The notes under the pieces: model-generated
The model's database searches: none
What the model was told of the DNA's origin: nothing
Seen by the model: the letters and a program-made list of their open reading frames with translations, nothing else
From: Kalaharituber pfeilii
Lineage: Eukaryota > Ascomycota > Pezizomycetes > Pezizales > Pezizaceae
Assembly (NCBI GenBank): GCA_015179045.1
Contig: WHUZ01000007.1
Span: forward strand, 1,414,501-1,478,500
Reading direction: 5' to 3'
DNA length: 64,000 nucleotides
Shown: positions 33,725 to 46,524 of the stretch, in pieces
How the letters are laid out: the number at the start of each line of letters is the position of its first letter
Numbering within the stretch: the first letter of the stretch is position 1
Made by a program: the position numbers and the translations under genes

Positions 33725-34590
33725 TTGAGTAAGCTTTATTGTAGCTTTCTCTCTTATCCCTTTGTTTACTTTACCCTGTTGCTTCCACTGGACTATTAAT
33801 GTTAATATTAGTTTTTTCCAGACTTGAAATCGGATACAGTACGGTACTAAAAATTTTGGAGTTTTTTTTTTTTTTTTTTTAATTTCTCAGAAAATTCTAA
33901 TTGTCAACCAAGAATCTTTCTCCAAAAAGAATTGCAAAAAAATATTTCTCTGAGGACAGAAGAGAGAGATATAGCGGTAATATCTGCGGATGCCTCTGCT
34001 CCTTTTTTTCTCCATATTCATTATTATCAGATATGAGACGAAGAAGAAAGAAAAAGAGTAGTTTTGCTGCATTCCTAAATTCTTCAAGTTGATGCATACG
34101 ACAAGAACTAGGAGCAGGAAACTACTACCAAGTAACAATGAAGTTCGAGAGATGAAAATGTCAGTAGGCAGCTCAGCTTTGATCACAAACTAGATATCTA
34201 CATGAGCTTTGTGATATTGACATCTAGTTCATCGCCACTGCTCTGGTATCACTAGTGTACAAGCACACAATTTGTTTCTTTTCTTAGCTAGTTTCTGGAT
34301 TGAAAAAGGGTTCCTCGCTGTCTCTTTGCCATTGGCACCTCGATTGAGTAGTATCTCTACTATTTCACCGTGACACCATTTCACTGCCACTAGGATCGCT
34401 GTTTCCTTGTTTGTTTATAGCCTCAATATCAGCACCACGGTCAAAGCCCCAAGTGCTAGAGCAGTATTCTAGGCGCAAGCATATATGTAACCGCAAGAAA
34501 GGATACAATTTCACAACTCGTTTACTGAACAAAGAAATCTCCCCCTCTCCCTTCTCCAATTCATTCCTTCCATGTCCCTCCTACACCCCT
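33725..34590. other. Possible ITS1 start, then non-coding
   Basis: The first about 80-100 bp after the 18S end (TTGAGTAAGCTTTATTGTAG...) may be ITS1, since this is the natural continuation of 18S, but there is no conserved core to prove it. No 5.8S (AACTTTCAACAACGG) is seen. A T-run lies at about 33862-33881. The rest, up to the P450 stop, has only small ORFs without domains. Confidence 0.45.
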
Positions 34591-36711
34591 TTACACCCTC
34601 CTCACAAACCTCACCCCCACCTCCTCCCCCTTCGGACCAAGCGTAATCACCGCACCACTATTGTCCACATACCTTCGCGCCCGGCCCCTTGCCTCCTCCC
34701 ATGTCTCTCCCTTCCTCACTACTAACTCTACACAATACTCCCTAAATAGCACCGCCAGCGCCGCCACAAACTCCACCTGCGCAAACTTCCTCCCAAGACA
34801 TGCTCTAGGCCCGTCAGAGAACGGCATATATGAACCTCTGTGCGGTCTAAAGAAGGACTTTGAAGTATCTTTGCCTTGGGGTTCGTAGGCGGGATTGGTG
34901 TCATCTTCCTCATCATAGTTTTCAGTGATGCTTGTCGAGGAGGAGGAATTGGAGTTGTCGTTGTTGTTGTTGAGGAACCAACGCTGGGGTCGATACTCAT
35001 TAATTTGAGCTTCCTCCTCGGTCTGGTTTGGTAAGACCCAATACTTAGGATTGCGATGAACGGCATGATTGTTGATGTGGATTACTGTATCTGCAGGGAT
35101 AATGCACTTTTTCTTGTTGTATACAATTGTCTGGGGGTTACTGTCGATTTAGGGACCACTACGACCGGGCAAAAAACGCGGAGTGTCTCATTCTACTGGA
35201 ATAGTTAGAAGACTGGTTTAGGACTGGAAAACTTCATCCAAGCGAAAGTAGATTAGAGTTTGGCTTACCATGATAGCACCACACCATCCCGACGCTAGTG
35301 GCTGAAAATCCCTCTCATAATCTGGCTCTCTGTCCCCCAGAATCCTCGAAATCTCCTCTTGCAGCGGCTTCTGCAACTCCGGATGAACCGCCAACATCAT
35401 AATCGTATAGTGGAGTGTTCTGGCCGTCGTCTCATGCCCCGCCAACATCATAATCTATACCCACAATCAGCTACCCGCTCATCCCAACGTCCAAGGCCCC
35501 ACACTTACGAAGGTATTCCCAATAACCTCTTGTTTCGTAATCATCGGCTTTTCCTTCTCCCCCTTCTCTTCTACACCACTATAATATGCCCCCACCAATG
35601 CACCCATAATATCCCCAGTTTCCACCATGCCATTCTCAAGTTCCCTCTTTCTCTCCGCGATCATCTCATTCATGTACACTCCCCACTCCTTAAATGCCTT
35701 CCACGCTGTCCTATGTGGCTTGTACGGTGTCGATTGCATATATAGTTTCGGCGCTCCGACAAGGAGGAAGATCCAGACCAGAACATAATGCAGGGCGGAC
35801 TGGAAACTCATCGAGTGACCCTGCTCGATCGTTTTGTCTGGAGAGGGCAATTCATCAAAGGACTTTCCAGAGACCCGTTTGGGCCAGGTGAGTTTTAGGC
35901 GGAAGCCAGCCCAGGAGATGACATGGAAGGCTAGGCGCATACAGTCATCAGAGAGTGTCCTAATGTCAGGTGGCTCCATACTTGGGGCGATTGGTGTTAC
36001 CCAGTGGTCAAGTAGTGCCTTGGTCTTCTCCACTGTCTCTGTCCAAACGAGCCTAGAGCACACTCTCATGATCAGCAAGAGCTTCTGAAAGTAGCGACAT
36101 TTTACAGAGAGAGAACGAGAGAGAGAATGCCAAACTCACTGATTATTCTTCTCATTGAATGATGGCGCCGTAATCTTCCTATTTACTCTCCAAATCTTTC
36201 CGGTTGTCGTTACCACATTCTTCCCAAAAATATCCAGCGCCCTATATGCCTTTGTTGGCTTGGGAAAATCCTCTCTCCTGGTTATAATTTCATTGATCAT
36301 ATCCGCATCTGCGACCGACATAATAATAGCAGTCGGGGATACAACCAAAAACACATCTGACTTCAACAGTTTACATGCACTGTGCTTCATGCGCCATTGC
36401 CAGTCTGGTGCAAGGAAGGGTTCCCAGGATTTGGTGAGGAAGGAAGGAAGGCAGCGATTGATGAGAGGGTGCAGTAAAGGACAGAAGACCATCCAGAAGA
36501 TACCATATTCGAAGATGGGAATGACAATGTATGGGAGGCCACTGGTACGTGCGATACGAATGTTGCAGTAGAGGCAGTAAAAGTGGTATATTGAGTATCC
36601 CACAAACAGCCCAATAAGGGCTTGGAATAGTATCAACATTTGGGTAAGCAAGCTTCGATGACGAATTAACGTACCGATGTATTTCTTAGAAATACAATTG
36701 CGGGGGAACAA
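34591..36711 (-). CDS. Cytochrome P450 monooxygenase with an internal frameshift
   Basis: Exons, complement: 36140-36711, 35509-36052, 35269-35454, 34591-35192. The protein begins with a membrane anchor (LILFQALIGLFVGYSIYHFY); translation may start at 36711 or at the ATG at 36639. Motifs: WRVNRKITAPSFNEKNN (C-helix region), I-helix MMLAGHETTA, K-helix NETLR (ExxR), and heme loop FSDGPRACLG with the Cys ligand. An Asn/Ser/acidic insertion of about 35 residues lies before RPHRGSYMPFSDG. Introns of 87, 54 and 76 nt all keep phase. The exon sum is 1904 nt, not a multiple of three. Between VVVPKSTV and NPQTIVYNKKK the frame changes at about 35133-35143, beside a CCCCC run, consistent with one missing base. 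Either a very young pseudogene or a sequence error. Substrate unknown. Confidence 0.88.
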
Positions 36712-38512
36712 GAAGGCTGTTAAATTTTAGCACCATTCGCGTGGCCCATCCCCTGAATTTATAACACCGGTCCATGCCGCAAGTAAAGACGCTTGCTGGG
36801 CATAAATTTGCCCCTTAAGTCAGTGGCATGCTGATTGACAATGGAGACCATTGTTTCCGCGGCAGGTGTTGGGGACCGCATATGTGAAGGGATGCCAGTA
36901 GTGACTGTGGAGGGGAACTCCCAACTCCCACATGCTCGCCATTGTGAAATCAGCTTCCTAATTCCGATATGAACCCGGTAGCAAGCTGGCTCGTCCGGCA
37001 TTTGGCCGCCCACGATATAATTACAACATCCAACCGGACTGTCCAACATCTCAGAATTGCAGCAAGGCTAAAGTAGAGCAATAGCTGAAGGCACCAGGGG
37101 GGATATATCCAAATTAAGGTGGCATCTGTAGAATCCCAAAAAGCTTCCAGGTGGGCACAGGGCTAAGACATGCATCAGGGATGTATCCGGCGGGCCGAAC
37201 AAGGGCGTTAGTGTTACACAGACTAGTAGGAGGACTCGTTCTCTCTCTCTGAAGATTGGACAACTCACGAAATTTTGATTATAAAGAAAGATGTAGGTTG
37301 TGAGAAGAGAGGAGAACTCCCGTCTTGTGCTCTATCGGTATTCAAGTATACAGGATGCAGCAAAGACTTCCGCTTTCAGTTCTCGCACACCCACAATCCG
37401 GTTGCACTACTCCTCGTACTAGCCCTGTTCCATACCCATGTCACACCGCCACAGACCGCCCAGCCACGCCAGGTCTTCCCCCGTTGATACATCTACTGTA
37501 CCGCCACAGCACGAATGCGTGCTTGCCAAGCCAGACTAGAGTGTAAGGTTCCAAGGAAACGGTTACATTAAGTAAGCTGTAGGTAATCTGGTTGCATACG
37601 ATACCACCAACCAGGCTTAACCACAGGGAATACGCCTCCTGCCCCACGCATGTGACTTGGATCTCTTTAGGTAGGTACTCCGTAGACACTCATCTTGACG
37701 CAGACGCCAGGCGGATTCATCTATGAAACAGTAGTCTTCGTGCACATTATTGGCAATCTCGTTGTTTACTATTCTCCTATTAATCTCTTTGCTCATCATG
37801 CTGTTGTTCGTTCTACACATGGTTTACTTTTTCACACTATTCTGTATTTTATATGCACAATGGAGTTATTTCTGCTACCAGAGGAACCATTGTGTTAAGC
37901 TTCTGTGGAAACTGTTCCTTTCTATTGCTAACACCAGCAGTCTATTTTCGCCTTTCCAACCTACTTTTCTGTTTCCCTTCTCTTACTCTGACTTCTAAGC
38001 TATTGTAAAACTGTATAGTATATGCAAATAAATCTGCCATGGCTCACCAACCAAACACTAACATTGTACTCTACCAATGCAGAACATTGAGAAAAAGAAA
38101 GGGAAAAAAGAGAAAGAAAATTATTCGAATACCCGCGTACTCAAACCTCCGTGCTTCAACAGCTGCTTGTTTCTTAGGAGGTACATCTGCACTCTCTATG
38201 GAATCGACTACTCACATCTCAAAAGTCAATTTAATCAACCCCGGATACCTACTTGTGGCAATCTCGAGCTAGTAGTCACTGATATACGAGCGAGCTGTAG
38301 TTGGTAAAATAGAATCAATATACTTAAAGTCAAATCCAGTAAGTACTGCACTTTAACTAAATGGCCTAGATGGGTACATAGAATACAAGCTAAGTTTCTA
38401 TGCATACCAGTCCTAATTAGACTCAATCCAATCGGCTACATATTCAAGTGTTTTCAGCTCAAATTGTGCTACCTTTGAACTTCATATTAATGCACTAAAT
38501 GTCCCCAAAGTG
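36712..38512. other. Non-coding stretch upstream of the P450 gene
   Basis: Short ORFs on both strands (for example 36759-37049 and 37441-37689) show no domains or splice logic. The segment adjoining the P450 start is probably its promoter. No RNA gene is recognised. Confidence 0.55.
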
Positions 38513-38521
38513 CAACGAACC

Positions 38522-38596
38522 TGTTCTCGTATCCAGACGGGCACTGGATGCTGCCAAGAGGTGCAAAGACCAAATAATAATCTGGGCACGAGAACA
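38522..38596. mobile_element. 75-bp inverted-repeat element with perfect 9-bp target duplication
   Basis: Starts TGTTCTCGTATCCAGAC and ends ATCTGGGCACGAGAACA, which is the complement of the TGTTCTCGTGCCCAGAT type. The direct flanks CAACGAACC at 38513-38521 and 38597-38605 are identical. No coding capacity. Together with the element at 27066 it defines the family's duplication length as nine. Confidence 0.9.
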
Positions 38597-38605
38597 CAAC
38601 GAACC

Positions 38606-40182
38606 CAAGTTTTCTACGTATACAGATCCTCATCCGGTAATATATGGGATGTGGATCTGACAATTTGTGGGCATGCGGCAGGCTCGAGATTGCACATACG
38701 GATAGTAGCACCTCAGAAAAGCAATCACATACACATGCACAGTCACTCGGTAAGGTACTTTACCCGAGTTGTGTGAAAGCAGAGAAGTGTTTCTCTTCTA
38801 GAATAGGTGCTTTGTTTCTGTTCTCATATTACCCATATATGCAGCACAGTTCTCACATACACACTAGTCCGCCAATCACTACCAATCGCAGCAACTACTT
38901 ACATACATATTGCCCTCCCTTCGTCACAGCTTCAGATACCTTGTAAACTTTTTAATTCCCCCTCGCCCCCTTGAATTCCTGACAGGGTTCACTTTATTAT
39001 TGTCCTTGGGGCTGCGGTTTCGTTTGCGTTTGCTGCGTTTTCCTAACCATTTCGCGTTTAACGGCGTTGCTCACGGCAACCAGCCAGTTATTGTAGCTGA
39101 GAAAGATGGCGACGTAAGCTCAAATAGAAGGGTCAGTAGTGAGATGATGTATTCAATGTAAGTGTCATGCGGCCTAGGATTACGGCACAGCCAATTGGAA
39201 TACTGCATTACTCGGCGACCCATTAAGGCATCCATTACCGTGTAGAGCACGAGGGAGGTCCAGAGTGAGCAGCTAAGAAGCTAGGAAGTACTCGAGTACA
39301 GTATTCAAATCCAAAGCACTGCTCTCTTTTTCTTCTTCGTCTTCTTCTTCAGAAGCAGCCTGCAATCGCAAGCTCCTTGCTTAGGACCGTACTTGTGCAT
39401 AGCACGTACCAGCATGAGCGTATAGAGTAGCCGGCGAAAGGGGCCTTGTCTATCGCCTGTCTATCGCCTGGTTATCGTTGCTCACTAACTTGACATACCA
39501 TTTTACATCTCGTTCCTTCCTCTCTCATCCCGTCCTGCTGATCCTTCCATCGCTGCCCACCAGACTACCTGCTGCGGCTCCCCCCTCCCTCCCCCGCACC
39601 CTCCACCCTTCTCACCCATCATTGTCAGCGTCACACGCACGCACTTTACTTTATCCATCGCATAGCATCATCCATCTCGCGCACATCCCCCCACTTCTTT
39701 CTGGCCTACGTTAACGTTCCCTTCACTTTCCTTTTTATTTTAGTTCTTACTCTTTGATTTCATAGTATATTTCTTTATTCTTTTAGTTTTGTCTTTCACA
39801 GGAAAGACGCGTGATAAGACATCAGGCTTAGTGGGAGCTTGCTATAGAGAAGACAAAGGCGACTTGGGAAAGTCGGCAGAGCGAGACAAGCAAGCACGCA
39901 ACAACCGCCCCAGCGCTCAGTAACAAAATACAGGCTTACCCAGCAGAAACTCGAAAGAAGATCTTCCAGAAAGCGCTTTGAGGCTTAACACCAAACTGAG
40001 CAATCAGATAATAAATAGCCTTAATAATCAAAAGATCCTGGGCCCTCCATCCTCTATATCAGATCCTTTCCTTTCTTGCAGTTAGGTCAGGAATACCGAG
40101 GGAAGAGAAAAAATAAAATAATAAAATATCCCTAACTGCTTAGGTTGACGTAACTCCCTGACCCGACGTTGAGCTGAACTTG
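38606..40182. other. Non-coding, probable CSM1 promoter at the right end
   Basis: Contains TTCTTCTTCGTCTTCTTCTTCAG near 39331-39352 and CTATCGCCTGTCTATCGCCTGG near 39451-39474. A pyrimidine-rich block lies at about 39500-39790, likely promoter and leader of the downstream gene. The ORF at 39478-39714 reflects that composition. No other gene is supported. Confidence 0.55.
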
Positions 40183-42483
40183 ATGCCGTTTAAACGTGGA
40201 AGGCAGCAGCAGCAGCAGCAGCAGCAGCAAACCCTCGCGGATTATTTCCTATCAGACAGTTCTGCCGAAGGTTAGTCTTGCCGCTCAATCCCCTTTGCCT
40301 TTCTCATTGTTACATTTCTCTTCCCATACTTCTGTTGATTCCCTTTCAACATTAATAATAATAACCTCCCACCACCCTTTCCACCCCCTCGCTTGGAGTT
40401 GCCCCAACGCAGCCTCATTCATATTCACTCCAACGAGTGTGTATACTCAGCCTCATCAATCGCACATAACATACCCTGTCCTCTATTGACACAACACGTC
40501 GCCAGTGCAATTGTTATTAAAGTGCTTGTTAATTGATTTCTTGCAAATCCTAACACTACTTGCGATTAGAGGCAATTGTGGTATTGCCAGATAAACCGCG
40601 CGCCAACACGACCACAAAAAAGAAACAAAATAAGACCAATTCCGTCAACGCAGTAGCAGCTAGTTCGCCAATCACGAGAAAGATGACATTGAAGCGAGCC
40701 GTCTCCAGGGTACGCAAACCTACTGCCTCCCAGGCTTCTACGCGTAAGCCACCTGCCAGGGGCGGCAAGAAGTCAGCCGCGCAACCCGATTCGGAACCAG
40801 AACATATCGAGGATGGGTCATCCGAGGAGGAAGCGGGGCAGGAGGACGATGAAATAGAGGAAGTGGATGCTGAAGAGCAACAGGAGGAGCAGGAATCGCG
40901 AACAAGAGGGCGAGGCGGCAGAAGGGCGCCTCAGTCGAAGACAACGGCATCCACCACAAAAAAGAAACCCGCAACACGGGCAGGGAGTAAAGTTAGGCCT
41001 GCGCCCAAAGGACGAGGAAAGCCATCGGAGCATGAGGAAACGGGATCTGAAGTGGAGAAGGAGCAAACTCCAGCGGATATCGATAGTATCGTAGCCTCCG
41101 CAGACGAGAAGCAGTCACCAAAGCGAAAAGGAAGGCAGGCAAAGGTAAACGAGACTGCGCCCGCAAAACCTTTCCCCACCATAATGAGCTTGTCCAAGAA
41201 GAAGAAGGACAAACAGGAATCTGGGGATAAGGAAATTGCAGAGACACAGTATACACCAATGGAAGTGGACAAGGATGAGGAGATTGGGGATAAAGTGACA
41301 CAGTATACACCAATGGAGGTGGACAAGGACGAGGAGATTGGAGCTAAAGTTGAAGAGGTCAAGGGAGAGCCGCCGGCACTGCAGTCGAAGCCAACGTCTA
41401 GGAAACGTGTAGCTTCCACTGCGCAGGCGTTGGCAGCGAAGAGGCTAGCTCTCTCAAGTAAAGTTAGACCGATTGATGTTGAATCGTCAGATGATGAGCT
41501 TGGTGGTGTGCATGCTGGCAATACTGCTGAGGCGTCGCTGAAGCAGCAACTAGAAGGAATAACGAAGAAGTTTGAGGAGGCGGATCGAAAACTAAAAGCT
41601 TTGTCGAAGCTGAGAGTCACAGATGCAGAGCAAGCATTGGAAGACTACAAGAAGAATATGGAAGCCCGGATAGCTAGTACGCACCTAACCGATACTATTG
41701 ACGGAACTTAGACTAACATCAATTGCTACAGAGTCGGAAGACCTCACGACAGCTCTACAGAAGGATCTCAACGCTAAGCAGGACCTAATCATTGAAAACA
41801 AGAGACTGAGGAAGCAGTTGGCTAGCAAAGAAGCTGAAATTATCGCTGTCCAGAAACAATTGGAGGAGCTAGAAAAGGAAATATACGACGTCCAAACGGA
41901 GAACCAGACACTACAGGCCAAGCTTAGCATCGCACGGAGCCATGTGCCGGTTCCTGGGTCCGCCGTCAAGAAACACAGTCGAGACCAGTCCTTAGTCAAC
42001 GGCAATAGCCACAACGACTCAATCCCTCCAGGCTGGGAAGCCGCCGCCAAGGAGGAGCTCTATGGCGATCTCTCCGGCCTGACTATCCTCAGCATCAAGC
42101 TTTTACCGGACAACCCCAACCTTCGCGTTTTTGACTGCATCCAAACCGGCAAGAATGGCACCCTACATTTCAAGCTTACCACGCCTTGCAACTCGATGCA
42201 TCCGGAAGATGAGTTTACATTCACGCCCCACCTGGACCAGAATAGGGATAGGGTGATTTATGCGTTGTTGCCTGAGTATTTGCGAGAGGAGATCACATTT
42301 GCGAGGGGGAATGCTACGAGGTTTTATGTAAAGGTGCTGAATGTTGTGATGAAGGCGGATGTTATGCAGGCAGCGGGGATGCAGGGAGGCGAGGGACCGA
42401 GGAGTACGACAGGAATGAGGAGGGAGGTGGCGGTGAGAGAGGGGGATCAGGAGGAGGACGATGATGATGAGGGGGAGGAGTAG
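40183..42483 (+). CDS. CSM1: Monopolin/kinetochore protein Csm1/Pcs1
   Basis: join(40183..40270, 40570..41676, 41732..42483), 648 residues. Csm1/Pcs1 is a V-shaped dimer that clamps kinetochore microtubule sites and acts at rDNA. The start is the ATG at 40183 (MPFKRGR), followed by nine Gln from a CAG tract and TLADYFLSDSS. The long middle is basic/acidic and disordered. An 18-residue unit (TQYTPMEVDKDEEIG plus three residues) is tandemly duplicated at about 41250-41357. A coiled coil spans about 345-480. The C-terminal globular Csm1 domain (about 505-610) includes YGDLSGLTILSIKLL, FDCIQTGKNGTLHFKL and YALLPEYLREEITFARGNATRFYVKV. An acidic tail follows. Intron 1 is 299 nt, long for this genome; intron 2 is 55 nt with CTAAC. 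Confidence 0.93.
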
Positions 42484-45096
42484 TGGAGTAGTGGAGTGAG
42501 TGATGATTTTGTGCGTAGAGTGACATGGAGATTGAGAGGTGAGGGAGACAAAAAAATGAGAGGAGGAGCATGCACTGGTGTGCAGGCGGCTACGAGCTAC
42601 GAGCTACAAGCGCTTGAGCGGTGCCAACTTCAAGCCCAATTGCAGAATTTGCGTTTTGCGAATCACTAGATTTTTCATGTACATTATGGTTGATGGCGTG
42701 AACCTTTGGCTTTCTGATTTTCTGATTAATTGCAGATAGGCATGTTGGTATTTTTTGCTTTTCCCTTCTGTTTCTTTTTCTTGCTTTTTCCTCTCTTGCT
42801 TGTTTTTTGTTACTGATGGGGAGGCAGAATTTGAGCTTCTTGCTTTGGGAAATTTCTTGCTAGCTTTTGTTTGGTACCCAGGTAGTTTTATAGCTAAACA
42901 ACTAAGAAAGGTGCTTCGACGGATCTTCTGATGCTTTTTTGAATTGTACTCGAGCTTGGATTGGTTAGTTGGGAAGGGGTTTACTGAGGCTTTGAGTGAG
43001 AATCGGAGAATATGGGTATTTGCGCTCTAATAGCATGCACTTAGGTGGAAGATATAGTACATATTGAAATGTTTCTGTAGTTTTGTGCCCTAGAATAACA
43101 AATTATGTTCCTATAAGCTCGAGTAAGTTTACCCCACCATCCATTCTCTCCCCCTCACTCGATTCTAGACGGCAAAAGTCGGTCCCTGTACAGCTGCAAG
43201 TCAAGCTTATGACCGTGACAAGTGTAAAAGCTGAGGAGTAAATGTGATGTAGCATTCAGTTCAACTAGGTCGTGCTACTATAATGAATATATTGTGTTAT
43301 ATATATGTAAGTGAACAGCTGAGTTTTATTAGGTTTTGAGATATAGTAAATGGTATATATAAGAGACGGTGGAAAAGAGGTAAGAGGTAAGTATTTACTT
43401 AGGTGTAAACATAGTTTTGTGTATACAGGCATGAAACTAGGCTGGCTGATTGTACCAAGGGACATTGCAGCAACTTTTAGGGTCTTTCATACTTGGTGCT
43501 AATCTGATACACGGGGGAGGAGGGACAAGTTTAAGGTCAAAATTAGATGTATAAGGATAATATTTTCGGAATCTGGAAATCGACCTGGCGTAACGGTTAT
43601 GCATATATCGTGGTGGATCGTTAAATACATTTCTTACGTGACTTACACAATGTCCCTGGGGAAAATACAGTAGTTTATAGTACGTGGATTTGAGAGCACG
43701 GTTTAGGTGAAATAAGAAGCAAGATTTATTAAGCTAAGTACAGGGAACTGGTGGTACTGAGTTAATTTGTGTTTACTTGCGTGTTGGGGTTGGGTTGGTG
43801 GTATTTGATTTCAGGGTAAGTTTGTGTTGTGTGTCGTTCATAAGCCTTACAAGAGAATATCAGTTTTTGCCGCTGATAAGATAAGATGATTTGTGAAATT
43901 CCGATGGCGCCCGGTCTCTAGGAGGGGGGAAGAAAAAAAATTCAGCGGTGGACATAATAAGATTTTTTGGAAAGGTACTAATGTCCTGTCGGTAAAACAG
44001 GAACGTAAAAGAAGTCTAATGAAGATATAATCCTTTTACTTTTATCTAGAGTCATAAAACACATCAGATAAAAATTATTGAGGCTGACGGATAACTTCCA
44101 GGTGCACGTGGTCGGACATCACAAATTGAGTGTGAGCACCCCTCTTGACACGTTTCCCCCATTCAGCAAGTGAAGATTTGGATTTGGGATGAACGAGCAT
44201 GAAAAACCGTGATTATCTGGTATACCCATGGAAGTGTGTTACGACTAAATAACAACCTGCAAGCAAGCATGTGACGCTCGACAGTTGCTTCATCGTAATT
44301 TATAGTGTGTTAGGCAAAAGTCTTCGGGGCTACAGTATAAGGAAAAGCGTTTACCAAGCCTTGGAGTCACGAGACATGCATCCGAGAGGGCCCCTGGTGA
44401 GAAAACGCAACAACTCAACCGAAAGTACTTCCTGAGAAAGGGCTTAGATTCTCTGATGTGTGGCCTATTGATTTTTCTGCAATTTTCTAGCTACTTTATT
44501 TAATTCTTTTTCAGTGATTTTTCGATTTTTTCGAACAGTACTGAGAAAAGAGGGGCAAGGAGGGTTCTGCTCAGAATGCATGTCTCGCTTTCTCTTATAC
44601 TGCATAGTCCCGAAGACTTCTGCCTACGCACTGTACTTAAACGACAAAAAGTACAGGTAATCAAAAGTTTTGGCTATGCATATCATAGGAGGTGCCAGCT
44701 GAAGGAAATTCCGATCTAAAAACAGCCACCAAGCTTCTTTTGGTGCCCAACGGCCGTTAACTATTACCAGAGATTCTGTGTTACCATGCAGGAAGCCTTT
44801 GACAGGCGTTACACTGCTGCTGTGCAACGTCAGGTGAAACCCTTTATGTATCTAAGTTTCCGAAGGATCGATTATGATATGCGGGCCATCATGCAACAAA
44901 AAACCATATGTCAATGCTGTTTTCAATAAGTGTCACGGCCACAAGGATTAGATAGGCGAGAGCATTTTCCTTGCCTACTTATACGAGGTTACTTCCGTGC
45001 GTTGACGCTGTTGCATATCCGAAAACAGTCGAAAGCAAATCACAGAGAGTTCCACATTTGAAGCACGGCTGCACAACCCACTTATAGGCGGTCTCG

Positions 45097-45134
<38 letters not shown>

Positions 45135-46423
45135 TGTCATGTATTTCCCACCAACTATCCAGGTCCATTGCCTGGTCGTTGTAGGCATTGATCATGGCGG
45201 TGTATGCATGTTTATTAAGGCAATTATTGGGACTTCACGCCTACCAAGCCCTATTCCTACTGAAGTTGCAGAACTGCCAGATCGTATGTTGGGTATCACA
45301 ACCTACAGGCCTCTAAATGGCCAAACTAAGCGCAATGTAGCACCATATAATCCACATCCAGTGTTGCTTATTCTTGATTCACCTTCGATGCGCTCACGTC
45401 CACAGTCGGCTGCGAATTCCCATTAGTGGGGATGATAACAGGTTTATTCGTTGATAATAGCAGAGTTTGAACACATCATAGCTATTTGGGGATCATAATC
45501 AGAGCTCAAGGAAAACATCGTTTTGAGCTGTTGGCATGTGCCTACAGCTGTGTAACTTTTGGCGCAAGCAAATGGGACTGGGCCTTGACTGCAAAAAGGT
45601 TCGATAACATGTAAGGTTCCCTTACCGATATGTATGTAAGAGAAATATGAAGGAGAAAAGTGGGATATTCCCTTAAGGGCAACAGAGGAAGAAGACTTTT
45701 CAAAGGACAGATAGGATAGAAAGGGCGATTGCGCAAGAGGGCATCCTCTGAGAGAGCAAGATTCATTCATGAGAGTCTTATTCAAGCGCTGAGAAACTTA
45801 AATCGCCATAGCCCCTCGGGCGGCAAGTGATCAATGATATTAAAAAAAAAAAAGCACTGAGAAGAGGGAGCTTCTAAGGACCTCTCGTCACAAGTCAATT
45901 ATCATAAACAGATCTTCATCTCTCTGAGCTCTCTGATCATGAAGGCAAAGCAAATTCAAATGACCTAGGGTTGGGCGGGCAACAATTGCGTACATCTATC
46001 TACTACCCTATATATGGGAATCTTTCATTTGCTTGAATGACTACTGTGCTATCTCTTACTTATCTCACTCTTGACAGTAGGAGCTCTGTGCCGTTGGGCA
46101 TGTAAAGGCTACATGTCAAGGAGCTTTCTCTATACCAGAAAACCCAATTCGAATACTTTGGTGGCTTTCCAGTGCCGTGTTTTAGCTACAAGTGAAGAAT
46201 CAACAATACACAAATTACAGTTGAACTGTTACGGTTTCTACGATGATGTAGTGAATAGAGGGTGTAACTTAGGACAAATGCTTGGTGCTTGACTTTTGAG
46301 AGGGCAGCTCTTGCTGGCCCTTCTTATAGTCAATCCTGCGTGCCTTCCATCTATTGTCTAACTTGCTATGACATTATGATGTTCTATCTATGGATATCCC
46401 TCAGCCACTGCCTCGCCTCATCT
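42484..46423. other. Gene-poor stretch
   Basis: About 3.9 kb with no supported gene. ORFs near 43265, 44624, 45139-45426 and 45444-45785 lack domains. A T-run of about 32 bases lies at 45101-45133 and an A-run at about 45842-45854. The first few hundred bases are likely CSM1 3' UTR and downstream sequence. Confidence 0.5.
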
Positions 46424-46524
46424 AGAGGTCCATCCGGTGGCTCTGCTCCTGGAGGTCCGTTCAGTGGCTCTGCTCCTGGAGGTCCATACGGTGGCTTTGC
46501 TCCTAGAGGTCTGTCCGGTGGCTG
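46424..46524 (+). repeat. 27-bp minisatellite, 3.7 copies
   Basis: Units at 46424-46450, 46451-46477, 46478-46504 and a partial copy at 46505-46524. Each has the form (A/G)GAGGTCC, four variable bases, GGTGGCTCTGCTCCT or close. The period is nine codons, so one frame reads GGPSGGSAP-like repeats, ending in TGA just after the array. There is no gene context, so the open frame is probably incidental. Confidence 0.88.

Noticed and set aside
34591..36711. Secondary-metabolite cluster around the P450
   Set aside because: No polyketide synthase, peptide synthetase, terpene cyclase, transporter or regulator is recognisable within 20 kb on either side.
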